Shown piece by piece: positions 31,805 to 38,978 of a stretch of DNA of 64,000 nt (position 1 is the stretch's first letter; every line of letters begins with the position of its first letter). The translations under genes were made by a program, and so were the position numbers. The stretch is taken from NCBI GenBank assembly GCA_017527415.1, contig JAFXQA010000002.1, forward strand, positions 1 to 64,000, read 5' to 3'. The DNA is from Bacteroidales bacterium (GTDB lineage Bacteria > Bacteroidota > Bacteroidia > Bacteroidales > UBA932). The notes beneath the pieces were generated by a model. The model was not told the DNA's origin and made no database searches. It worked only from the letters and a program-made list of their open reading frames with translations.

Positions 31805-32945
31805 ATATCAACTCCACCCCAATCCCAGGACGATCGGGGAGGATGAGGCGGCCGTCGCGAACAAGGACGCCGGAGAAGCGGTCGTTGGTGATCAGGAGGT
31901 TGCCGTCGAGGTCGGCGAAGTCGGCGAGGGGCGAGAGCTGGGCGGCGGCGGAGACGGCGCAGGAGGTCTCGGTCATGCAGCCGACCATCACCCTCATCCC
32001 CTCTGCACGGGCCCAGGAGGCCATACGGTAGGCCTCACGCATGCCGGTGCACTTCATCAGCTTGATGTTGATTCCGTGGTACGCTCCGCGGATGGACGGT
32101 AGGTCAGCAAGGCGCTGGATGGCCTCGTCGGCGTAGACAGGCAGGGGCGAGCGCTCGGTGATCCAGGCATTGTCGTCAAGGCGGGCGGCGGGCATGGGCT
32201 GCTCCACCATCAGCACTCCCTGCTCCTTCAGCCAGAAAATCTCGTCGAGGGCGGCCTCCCGGTCCTTCCAGCCCTGGTTGGCATCTACCACCAGAGGAAG
32301 GTCGGTCACGCTGCGTATGGTGCGAATCATTTCCTTATCGCCGGGGAGACCCACCTTGACCTTGAGCACGTTGTAGAGCCCCGCGCATTCGAGGGTTTTC
32401 TCCCTCACCACCTCGGGGGTGTCGATTCCGATGGTAAAGCTGGTGGATGGCGCCTTGCCCGGGTCCAACCCCCAGATGCGGAACCACGGCTGGCCGAGGA
32501 GCTTACCCACGAGGTCGTGCAGGGCGATATCTACCGCTGCCTTGGCCGCGCTGTCGCCGGGCGAGAGGGAATCCACATACGCGAGGATGTCTTCCAACTG
32601 GAAGGGATCGCTGAACTGGCCGAGATCCACCTTCTGCAGGAAGGCGCACACGCTCTCCACGCTCTGCCCGAGGTAGGGCGGCATGGAGGCCTCGCCGTAG
32701 CCCGTGAAGCCGTCGTAGGCTATCTCCACCTGCACCCCGGGGGTTGTCGTACGCGAATAGGAGGATACGGTGAAGGTGTGGCGGAGCTGCAGTTCATAGG
32801 GGAAGAAGTGCAGCTGCATCCGGGCGCTGCCACCCACTTTGTAGGGTTTCACGGCAGGGCTGCCGCAGGATGTCAGGCCCCCGCTGGCCATTGCGAGGCC
32901 GGCTGCTCCGAGGGCGGAAGTCTTGAGGAAATCGCGTCTTTTCAT
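31803..32945 (-). CDS. Tat-exported dipeptide epimerase, enolase superfamily
   Basis: 380 residues. The N-terminus has a twin-arginine motif (KRRDFLKTSALGAAGLAMASGG) followed by a lipobox-like LTSC at 24-27, suggesting a Tat-exported lipoprotein. The enolase-superfamily catalytic set is complete: K195-x-K197 (LKVKVG), D221 (VVDANQGW), E248 (VEQPM), D273 (YADEA) and K295 (INIKLMKCTG). The closest described activity is L-Ala-D/L-Glu epimerase, which acts on murein-derived dipeptides. Start is ATG 32945, whose codon overlaps the upstream small gene's stop; the long upstream frame is the neighbour out of frame. Confidence 0.88.
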   Translation of the reverse strand: MKRRDFLKTSALGAAGLAMASGGLTSCGSPAVKPYKVGGSARMQLHFFPYELQLRHTFTVSSYSRTTTPGVQVEIAYDGFTGYGEASMPPYLGQSVESVCAFLQKVDLGQFSDPFQLEDILAYVDSLSPGDSAAKAAVDIALHDLVGKLLGQPWFRIWGLDPGKAPSTSFTIGIDTPEVVREKTLECAGLYNVLKVKVGLPGDKEMIRTIRSVTDLPLVVDANQGWKDREAALDEIFWLKEQGVLMVEQPMPAARLDDNAWITERSPLPVYADEAIQRLADLPSIRGAYHGINIKLMKCTGMREAYRMASWARAEGMRVMVGCMTETSCAVSAAAQLSPLADFADLDGNLLITNDRFSGVLVRDGRLILPDRPGIGVELI

Positions 32946-33217
32946 TTTCGTCGGTCTATCCATTTCCAAAGGAACCACATGGCCGCGCCCCAGGCGAAAA
33001 ACAGGGCGTAGTACAGCCATTTGGGGGTTGAGGATGTGTAGGATGCCTTTTCGGTGAGATCCTGGATGGCAGGATCGTCGGCATAGAAGTAGGCCCCCGC
33101 ACCGAAGTCGTAGTCCGGGCTGAGGCCGAGGCGGTGCCACATGATGTAGCCGGCAAGACATAAAACGATGACCGCCAGAACGACGGTCATCCATTTGAAT
33201 ATCTTGCGCTTATCCAC
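32942..33217 (-). CDS. Small two-helix membrane protein
   Basis: 91 residues from GTG 33217: MDKRKIFKWMTVVLAVIVLCLAGYIMWHRLG gives one membrane helix, then a polar segment (PDYDFGAGAYFYADDPAIQD) and a second helix WLYYALFFAWGAAMWFLWKWIDRRK. No family recognised. Its start shares one base with the YeiH stop and its own stop overlaps the epimerase ATG by 4 bases, so all three are translated from one message. Confidence 0.75.
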   Translation of the reverse strand: MDKRKIFKWMTVVLAVIVLCLAGYIMWHRLGLSPDYDFGAGAYFYADDPAIQDLTEKASYTSSTPKWLYYALFFAWGAAMWFLWKWIDRRK

Positions 33218-34563
33218 TACTTATAGAGGTCGAGCACGGGTACGTCGAACACCACGCCGCTCAGCAGGAACCACACGGCGAAGAGGGTGAGGGCGATGTT
33301 GAACAGCTGTCCGACCACATAGAGCCAGAGGATCTTTCCGCCCTGCATCTGCTTGATGAGGCTCTTGAAGTTGGTGTCCAGGCCGATGCTGGTGAACGCG
33401 AGCACGAACGCCCAGTTCTTGTACTGGTCCAGCACTCCGTTGATGGCCTTGACCTCGCTGCCGCCTACGAGGGGCAGGAAGATGAAGGATGCCACCAGGC
33501 TGGCCACGAAGAAGCCGATGATGAACTTGGGGAAGCGGGTCCAGATCTCGCCGGCGCCGACTTTGGTGTCGCCGGTCTTATCTACCTTGAGGGCGAAGAA
33601 GAGGGCCACGAAGAAGGCGATGAAGCCGATGAGGATGTTCTGGATGCTCTTCACCAGGACCGCGGCCTGCTCAGCCTCGGGGCCGAGGGCATTGCCTGCC
33701 AGCACGACCGCGCCGGTGCTGTCCACAGTACCGCCGATGAGCGATCCGCCCATCAGCTGGTTCATGCCGGCCCAGCGGATTATCATGGGTTCGAACACCA
33801 TCATGAGGATGGTGAAGATGATGGAGATGGAGATGGCGAGCGAGAGGTCATCCTTCTTGGCCTTTGCCGCAGCTCCGGTAGCGATGGCCGCGCTGGTGCC
33901 GCAGACGGAAGTTGCCGCCGCGAGGGTGATCACCAGGGGCTTGTTGCCGATCTTGAGGACCTTGGTTCCCAGCCACCACATGAAGATGATGACGATGGGG
34001 GTGACTATCCAGGCGATGCCGAGGCCATAGAGGCCGAACTTGGCGATGTTGCTGAACAGCACGCTGAAGCCCATGATCACAAGGCCTGTCTTGATGTAAA
34101 ACTCGGTGCGGATGGCGGGTTTCAGCCATTCGGGCGTGCCAACCGTATTAGAGATGAGGAGGCCAACCAGGAGAGCCCAGAAGGCCCATTCGAGATAGCG
34201 GTTGAGGGTGAACTCGGCGCTGATGAGGCGCACGATCACTGCCAGCACGAAGAGCACGATGAATGCAGGGATGTACTTTTTAAGTTTCTCTCCCTGCAGC
34301 TTGACGCCGGCGCCGAAGAGGACAGCCAGCACGCAGAAGGTGCGCAGGAGCTTGATCCAGAATGCACCGTTGATCTGGTCGGCAAGGGCCTTATGCGGGT
34401 CGATATTCTCCCAGAGATGCCAGGTGCTGAACTTGAGGGCGGAGAAGTCGAATGCCTTTGTGAGCACGGCCACCGCCCCGATCGCGATGATGATGAATCC
34501 CAGCCAGCAGGCCAGCCAGTCTTCGGTTTTCCAAAGTTTGGAAATGTTGTTTTCCTTAGTCAT
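33217..34563 (-). CDS. YeiH/UPF0324-family membrane transporter
   Basis: 448 residues with about 11 membrane helices, including LITNTVG-like LLISNTVGTPEWLKPAIRTEFYIKTGLVIMG and the conserved CGTSAAIATG motif (residues about 214-223), which identify the UPF0324/YeiH family (PF03601). Members are annotated as putative sulfate or sulfonate exporters, though the substrate is poorly established. The ATG at 34563 follows a perfect -7 box on the minus strand. It heads the three-gene operon with the small membrane protein and the epimerase. Confidence 0.88.
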   Translation of the reverse strand: MTKENNISKLWKTEDWLACWLGFIIIAIGAVAVLTKAFDFSALKFSTWHLWENIDPHKALADQINGAFWIKLLRTFCVLAVLFGAGVKLQGEKLKKYIPAFIVLFVLAVIVRLISAEFTLNRYLEWAFWALLVGLLISNTVGTPEWLKPAIRTEFYIKTGLVIMGFSVLFSNIAKFGLYGLGIAWIVTPIVIIFMWWLGTKVLKIGNKPLVITLAAATSVCGTSAAIATGAAAKAKKDDLSLAISISIIFTILMMVFEPMIIRWAGMNQLMGGSLIGGTVDSTGAVVLAGNALGPEAEQAAVLVKSIQNILIGFIAFFVALFFALKVDKTGDTKVGAGEIWTRFPKFIIGFFVASLVASFIFLPLVGGSEVKAINGVLDQYKNWAFVLAFTSIGLDTNFKSLIKQMQGGKILWLYVVGQLFNIALTLFAVWFLLSGVVFDVPVLDLYK

Positions 34564-34593
34564 TATGGTTTGGTTTTAGATTCCTATGATTCA

Positions 34594-34601
34594 CAAATAT
34601 A
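34594..34601 (-). promoter_or_regulatory. -7 box for the YeiH operon
   Basis: TATATTTG on the minus strand, 31 bases from the ATG at 34563, matches TAnnTTTG. Confidence 0.55.
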
Positions 34602-34612
34602 AGGTTTTTTGC

Positions 34613-34620
34613 TAATTTTG
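34613..34620 (+). promoter_or_regulatory. -7 box for the CpXC gene, very close to its start
   Basis: TAATTTTG ends only 6 bases before the ATG at 34627. If used, transcription would start at or inside the first codons, implying a leaderless message. It overlaps the alternative upstream start at 34609, which argues against that start. Confidence 0.4.
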
Positions 34621-34626
34621 TCAATT

Positions 34627-35238
34627 ATGGAAAGTGTTCAGATAGTTTGCAACCGTTGCGGCAAGGCGTTCCCCGTGGATGGCGTGCCGCTTATCAATAC
34701 CGAAGGGGCCCCGGAGCTGAAGGAGAAGCTCCTGAGCGGGGAGCTGTTCCTGCGTGAGTGCCCGCATTGCGGGGCGCGGAATCTGGCGAAATGGCCGCTG
34801 CTGTATCACGATCCTGCCGAGAAGGTAATGATCTGGCTTTCAGACGGTTCGGCCGACACGGAGGCCCGGATGAAGGCGGCCGTCGCGGGGGAAGAATTCG
34901 AGGGATACAGCGGCCGCATAGTGGATACTCCGGGGGCCCTACTCGAAAAAGTGAAGATCTTCGATGCGGGGCTGGACGACATCGCCCTGGAGATGGCTAA
35001 GTTTATCACCCGCCAGGAACTGGGGAAGGACATTGACCTGCTGTTCTTCAACCTGGAAGGGGCAGACAACGAAATCACCCTTACCTATCCGGAGGCTGGG
35101 CAGATGCAGCTCGTGCGCATCGGCTTCAACGTCTATGAAGACTGCGCGGGCATCCTCCTCCGCAACCCGGACATAAAGAAATCCGCGACCGGCCTTTGCA
35201 GGGTCGACCGCGGATTTGTAGAATGTTGGTTAAAGTGA
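34627..35238 (+). CDS. CpXC-domain zinc-ribbon protein
   Basis: 203 residues. Two CxxC pairs (VCNRCGKAFPV at 6-12 and RECPHCGARN) frame an N-terminal zinc-ribbon of the CpXC type (PF14353); LINTEGAPELKEKLLSGELF lies between them, as typical for the family. The C-terminal part is a mixed alpha/beta domain ending VDRGFVECWLK. Function of the family is not known to me. Start taken at ATG 34627; codons upstream from 34609 overlap the promoter. The stop is immediately followed by the 72-nt palindrome. Confidence 0.8.
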   Translation: MESVQIVCNRCGKAFPVDGVPLINTEGAPELKEKLLSGELFLRECPHCGARNLAKWPLLYHDPAEKVMIWLSDGSADTEARMKAAVAGEEFEGYSGRIVDTPGALLEKVKIFDAGLDDIALEMAKFITRQELGKDIDLLFFNLEGADNEITLTYPEAGQMQLVRIGFNVYEDCAGILLRNPDIKKSATGLCRVDRGFVECWLK

Positions 35239-35310
35239 CGGATGTTCAGTTTACGCAGTTTTTTTGCGATGGCTCCGTGCGTGGCGGTAGCGGAGTAAAC
35301 TGAACATCCG
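35239..35310. repeat. 72-nt intergenic palindrome between convergent genes
   Basis: CGGATGTTCAGTTTAC (35239-35254) and GTAAACTGAACATCCG (35295-35310) are a perfect 16-bp inverted repeat. The 40-nt centre has a T7 run and smaller complementary parts (GCTCCG/CGGTAGC). It abuts the CpXC stop and lies 8 bases from the galK stop. It may be a bidirectional terminator or a small mobile palindrome. Confidence 0.85.
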
Positions 35311-35318
35311 CAGCCAGG

Positions 35319-36461
35319 TTAAAGCTGCCGGGCGCCGTCGCTCACGACAACGTCGTAAATCTTGGGTTCGTGGCCGAATTTGGCTGCGAACTTTTCTTTT
35401 GCCGCGGCGATGAAGGGCTCGTAGAGCTCATCCTTCACGAGGTTGATGGTGCAGCCGCCGAAGCCGCCGCCCATGACGCGGGAGCCGGTGACGTCCATCT
35501 TGCGGGCAAGTTTGTTGAGGAAGTCGAGTTCTTCGCAGCTGACTTCGTAGAGGCGGCTCATGCCGAAGTGGGTCTGGTACATCATCTCGCCGACGGTTTC
35601 GTAGTCATCGCGCTCAAGAGCGTCGCAGACATCCAGCACGCGTTGTACCTCGCCTATCACATACTCGGCACGGAGGAAGTCCTCTTCGGGAATCTGGTCC
35701 CGGACCTCATCGAGCCATACGCGCTTGGCATCGCTCAGGAACTCGACCTCGGGGTGATTCTTGCGGATGGCAGCGGCAGCGTTCTCACAGGATTCGCGAC
35801 GCTTGTTGTAGGCGCTGGAGGCGAGCTCGTGCTTAACGCAGGAGTCGATCAGCACCAGCTTGTAACCCTTGGGGTTGAAGGGGAAGTATTTGTATTCCAG
35901 GGTTTTGCAGTTGAGGCGGATCAGGCACCCCGCCTTGCCGAAGCAGGAGGCGAACTGGTCCATGATGCCGCACTTCACACCGCAGTAGTTGTGCTCTGTG
36001 CTCTGGCCGATCTTAGCAAGTTCGAACTTGTCGATGCCGTTGTGGAAGAGTTCGTTCAGGGCGAAAGCGAAGGTGCTCTCGAGGGCTGCGGAGGAGCTGA
36101 GGCCGGCGCCGAGGGGAACATCTCCTGCGAAGACGGTGTCGAATCCTTCCACCTTGCCGCCGCGCTTGATGGTCTCGCGGCAGACGCCGAAGATGTAGCG
36201 GGCCCACTGTTCCTTGGGGAGGTCTTCCTCGTTCAGGCCGAATTCGGTCTGGGCGTTGTAGTCGATGCTGAATGCGCGGACTTTGTTGGTGCCGTTGAGC
36301 TTGATTTCGGCCATGATGCCCTTGTCGATGGCTCCAGGGAACACGTAACCGCCGTTATAGTCAGTGTGTTCGCCTATGAGGTTTATGCGCCCTGCGGACG
36401 CGAATACCTGGCCGCCCTCTCCGAAGAGGGATACGAATTTGTCGTGGATCTGGGTTTTCAT
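35319..36461 (-). CDS. galK: Galactokinase
   Basis: Phosphorylates alpha-galactose at C1 in the Leloir pathway; galM is 20 kb away. A GHMP kinase of about 380 residues with the galactokinase signature GRINLIGEHTDYNGGYVFPGAI, the ATP loop PLGAGLSSSAALE, the catalytic region CGIMDQFAS and the C-terminal GSRVMGGGFGGCTI. Start taken as ATG 36461 (MKTQIHDKF); an ATG two codons upstream (36467) is equally possible. A -7 box TAAATTTG lies at 36505-36512 on the minus strand. Confidence 0.96.
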   Translation of the reverse strand: MKTQIHDKFVSLFGEGGQVFASAGRINLIGEHTDYNGGYVFPGAIDKGIMAEIKLNGTNKVRAFSIDYNAQTEFGLNEEDLPKEQWARYIFGVCRETIKRGGKVEGFDTVFAGDVPLGAGLSSSAALESTFAFALNELFHNGIDKFELAKIGQSTEHNYCGVKCGIMDQFASCFGKAGCLIRLNCKTLEYKYFPFNPKGYKLVLIDSCVKHELASSAYNKRRESCENAAAAIRKNHPEVEFLSDAKRVWLDEVRDQIPEEDFLRAEYVIGEVQRVLDVCDALERDDYETVGEMMYQTHFGMSRLYEVSCEELDFLNKLARKMDVTGSRVMGGGFGGCTINLVKDELYEPFIAAAKEKFAAKFGHEPKIYDVVVSDGARQL

Positions 36462-36504
36462 TGACATAATATAGATGTTTTTAGTTTCAGCGTTTTTCAT
36501 CTTT

Positions 36505-36512
36505 CAAATTTA
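36505..36512 (-). promoter_or_regulatory. -7 box upstream of galK
   Basis: TAAATTTG on the minus strand matches TAnnTTTG and lies about 43 bases upstream of the galK start. No clear -33 element was seen. Confidence 0.5.
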
Positions 36513-36584
36513 GTGAATTTTTTTGGACCCGACCATAGTTTTTTTCGCTGGAGCCTAACTTACTGTGTTCCAGCCGCTTATGCT

Positions 36585-36614
36585 AAACGCCTGCTTGGTT
36601 TACATGGCAGGCAT
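36585..36614 (+). repeat. 24-nt intergenic hairpin repeat, copy 2
   Basis: AAACGCCTGC, a 12-nt loop and GCAGGCAT: a 6-bp stem (36589-36594 with 36607-36612), matching copy 1 at 4484-4513 in 25 of 30 positions on the same strand. It follows the 3' end of the minus-strand endonuclease gene and could also act as a terminator for it. Confidence 0.6.
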
Positions 36615-36638
36615 TTTATTTAATGCACTAATAGACAG

Positions 36639-37667
36639 TTAGTTAACCTCCAGACATTCGAGAATTATGGGGTAGTGATCGGAAAGGCCGCCGAGGTAGC
36701 GGGGGCCGGAGAAGGTTCGGAGGGGTTTGGTGCCGGAGAAGCGGGTGTCGCGGGTGGAGAGGTGGGGCGGGGCGAAGATGTGTTCGCGGGCAGCGAGGCC
36801 TTCCAGCACGGGGCAGCCGTCTATCTTTTCCCATTTTCCCTGGAATTTGATGGTGCCGGCTCCCTTCGGATATGCCGGAACCACCCCTTGTGCCGGGGCT
36901 ACCTCCTCGTTGAAGTCGCCGACCGCCACGATCCTGGATATTCCTTCCGCCATCAGCGAATCCCTTAATGCCAGCAGCCTCGCCATTGCCAGTTCCCGCC
37001 GTCCGTCCGATCCTTTTCCGACTTTTGACGGATGGTGGTTGACCAGAACCGCAACGCGTTCTGGAATGCATCTGCGGCCGGGAGTCAGCCCCTGGAGGGC
37101 CTGTCCACCCCCGGACAGGGGCAGGGGGAGGGGCCCGCCGGAGACAAGTGGGCGCAGACCACGCGGGATACGGTGGGAGGGGCCGGAGCGAACGTAGTGA
37201 GCGGAGTCCCTCCAGGGGCTGGACTTACCGGCCGCATTTAGCGGCTCCAGAACCACCAACAAAATATCACGGGTAGGGAGTAAACGGCCGGAGGGGTCGG
37301 TGAGATGGCAAGGTTTGGAGAAGATTGGGTGGAAACGGCTGCGACGGTAGAGGAGGGCGCAGTCTATGCCGCGGCGGTCGGGAGAGTCGTAGTGGATGAT
37401 GCCGTAATCCATCTTTCGCAAAGCGGTGCGGGAGATCAGTTTCCGGACGACACGGCAATTCTCGACTTCTGCAAGGCCGACCACGTCCGGCATCCGGCCG
37501 AACTCGTCGGCAACAAGCATTACCGTTTTTGCAATGCCGTTACATTTATCGTTAAAATGGGGTTTCGCCTCGAAGAAGTTCTCCACATTCCAGAACATAC
37601 ACAAAAAGCCCGGCTCCCCATGGCTGGGGATGCCGGACAACAAAAAGCATAAAAAGGTTACTACCAT
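36639..37667 (-). CDS. Endonuclease/exonuclease/phosphatase-family exported protein with a large palindromic insert
   Basis: 342 residues. Hydrophobic N-terminus (MVVTFLCFLLSGIPSHGEPG), then FLCMFWNVENFFEAK with the metal-site Asn, DVVGLAEVENCRVV with the catalytic Glu, HYDSPDRRGIDCALLYRR, VNHHPSKVGKGSD, AVGDFNEE and SDHYPIIL: all core motifs of the metal-dependent EEP hydrolases are kept. Residues about 144-201 (GKSSPWRDS to GLTPGRRC) interrupt the core between the strand LLVVLEPLN and VAVLVNHHPSK, and are encoded by a 174-nt element with inverted termini. Substrate unknown; the insert sits near the active-site strands, so activity is uncertain. Confidence 0.88.
   Translation of the reverse strand: MVVTFLCFLLSGIPSHGEPGFLCMFWNVENFFEAKPHFNDKCNGIAKTVMLVADEFGRMPDVVGLAEVENCRVVRKLISRTALRKMDYGIIHYDSPDRRGIDCALLYRRSRFHPIFSKPCHLTDPSGRLLPTRDILLVVLEPLNAAGKSSPWRDSAHYVRSGPSHRIPRGLRPLVSGGPLPLPLSGGGQALQGLTPGRRCIPERVAVLVNHHPSKVGKGSDGRRELAMARLLALRDSLMAEGISRIVAVGDFNEEVAPAQGVVPAYPKGAGTIKFQGKWEKIDGCPVLEGLAAREHIFAPPHLSTRDTRFSGTKPLRTFSGPRYLGGLSDHYPIILECLEVN
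37065..37238. repeat. In-frame element E (174 nt) with inverted termini inside the EEP gene
   Basis: Read on the coding (minus) strand the element starts AATGCGGCCGG, then CAGCCCCTGGAGGG, and ends with the reverse complement of the same blocks (CCCTCCAGGGGCTG, CCGGCCGC, then GCATT). Inside is a hairpin CCTGTCC-ACCCC-GGACAGG (37110-37129 region) and a GC-rich middle. Its length is a multiple of 3 (58 codons) and the host frame is open. It does not match elements A-D. Confidence 0.75.
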
Positions 37668-37771
37668 TTAGGAGCAAACATAGCACAAACCAGCGAGAAC
37701 GAACCCCCTGAAACTTAAAAAAACCAACCATAAAGGACGATTTTTTAAGTTTCCGTATCGAATAAATTCAG

Positions 37772-37779
37772 TAAATTTG
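37772..37779 (+). promoter_or_regulatory. -7 box of the ychF promoter
   Basis: TAAATTTG, a perfect TAnnTTTG match, 24 bases before the ychF ATG. Confidence 0.55.
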
Positions 37780-37803
37780 GGTTTTGAAACAACTTTTGAG
37801 AAA

Positions 37804-38907
37804 ATGAGTCTGAAATGTGGAATCGTGGGACTGCCCAACGTGGGCAAATCCACCCTCTTCAACTGCGTAAGTTCCGGGAAGGCGCAGAGCGCCAACTTCC
37901 CTTTCTGCACAATAGAACCCAATCTGGGAAGCACCAACGTGCCTGACCGCCGTTTGGATGTGCTGACGGATATCTGCCATCCGCAGCGGACCATTCCGGC
38001 CACGGTGGACATCGTGGATATCGCCGGCCTGGTGAAGGGCGCGAGCCGCGGAGAGGGTCTGGGCAACCAGTTCCTCGCCAACATCCGCGAATGCGACGCC
38101 ATCCTGCACGTGCTGCGCTGTTTCGACGACGGCAACATAGTGCATGTGGACGGCAGCGTGAATCCGGTAAGGGACAAGGAGGTCGTGGACCTGGAACTCC
38201 AGATAAAGGACCTGGAGACGGTGGAGAACCGCCTGGCCAAGGCCGAGAAGGCCGCCAAGACGGGCGGGGACAAAGAGGCGAAGAAGCTGGCGGACCTGCT
38301 CGTCCGCTACAAGGCCGCCCTGCTGGAGGGCAAATCCTGCCGCACCGTCATCCCACAGAACGAAGAGGAGGCCGCCATGGCGAAGGACCTGTACCTGCTT
38401 ACTAACAAGCCGGTCATGTATATCTGCAACGTGGACGATGCATCCGCCGCGAAGGGCAATGCCTATGTAGACGCTGTGCGCGAAGCCGTTAAGGACGAGA
38501 ACGCGGAGATCCTCGTGATTGCCGCCCGCACTGAGTCGGAAATCGCTGAAATAGAGGAGTTTGAGGATAGGCAGTTGTTCTTGGAGGAACTCGGACTCGA
38601 GGAATCCGGCGTAGTACGCCTGATCCAGGGGGCCTATCGCCTGCTCGGCCTCAGGACCTTCTTCACCGCCGGAGCGGATGAATGCCGCGCCTGGACCATC
38701 CACGCCGGGGACAAGGCCCCGAAGGCCGCCGGAGTCATCCACACCGACTTCGAAAAGGGTTTCATCCGGGCGGAGGTCATCAAGTACGACGATTTCGTGA
38801 ACCTCAAGTCAGAGTCCGCCTGCCGGGCTGCCGGAAAGATGGGAATCGAAGGCAAGGAATACATCGTTCAAGACGGCGACATAATGCACTTCCTGTTTAA
38901 TGTTTAG
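37804..38907 (+). CDS. ychF: Obg-family ATPase/GTPase YchF
   Basis: 367 residues. G1 GLPNVGKSTLF, FPFCTIEPN switch I, G3 DIAGLVKGASRGEGLGNQFL and the G4-equivalent NKPVMYICNVDD identify the OLA1/YchF branch that prefers ATP. A TGS domain forms the C-terminus (RAWTIHAGDKAPKAAGVIHTDFEKGFIRAEV). It associates with ribosomes and is linked to stress and redox responses. The ATG at 37804 starts the family N-terminus MSLKCGIVGLP. Confidence 0.96.
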   Translation: MSLKCGIVGLPNVGKSTLFNCVSSGKAQSANFPFCTIEPNLGSTNVPDRRLDVLTDICHPQRTIPATVDIVDIAGLVKGASRGEGLGNQFLANIRECDAILHVLRCFDDGNIVHVDGSVNPVRDKEVVDLELQIKDLETVENRLAKAEKAAKTGGDKEAKKLADLLVRYKAALLEGKSCRTVIPQNEEEAAMAKDLYLLTNKPVMYICNVDDASAAKGNAYVDAVREAVKDENAEILVIAARTESEIAEIEEFEDRQLFLEELGLEESGVVRLIQGAYRLLGLRTFFTAGADECRAWTIHAGDKAPKAAGVIHTDFEKGFIRAEVIKYDDFVNLKSESACRAAGKMGIEGKEYIVQDGDIMHFLFNV

Positions 38908-38978
38908 GCTTTGCCTGAACATTTTTTTTAGAAAAATATTATATTAGCAACCAAAATAACACAAAACATTTTCGATTT

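Noticed and set aside
35370..36464. Long plus-strand open frame opposite galK
   Set aside because: Galactokinase on the minus strand has all family motifs; the antisense frame is a by-product of GC-rich codon use.
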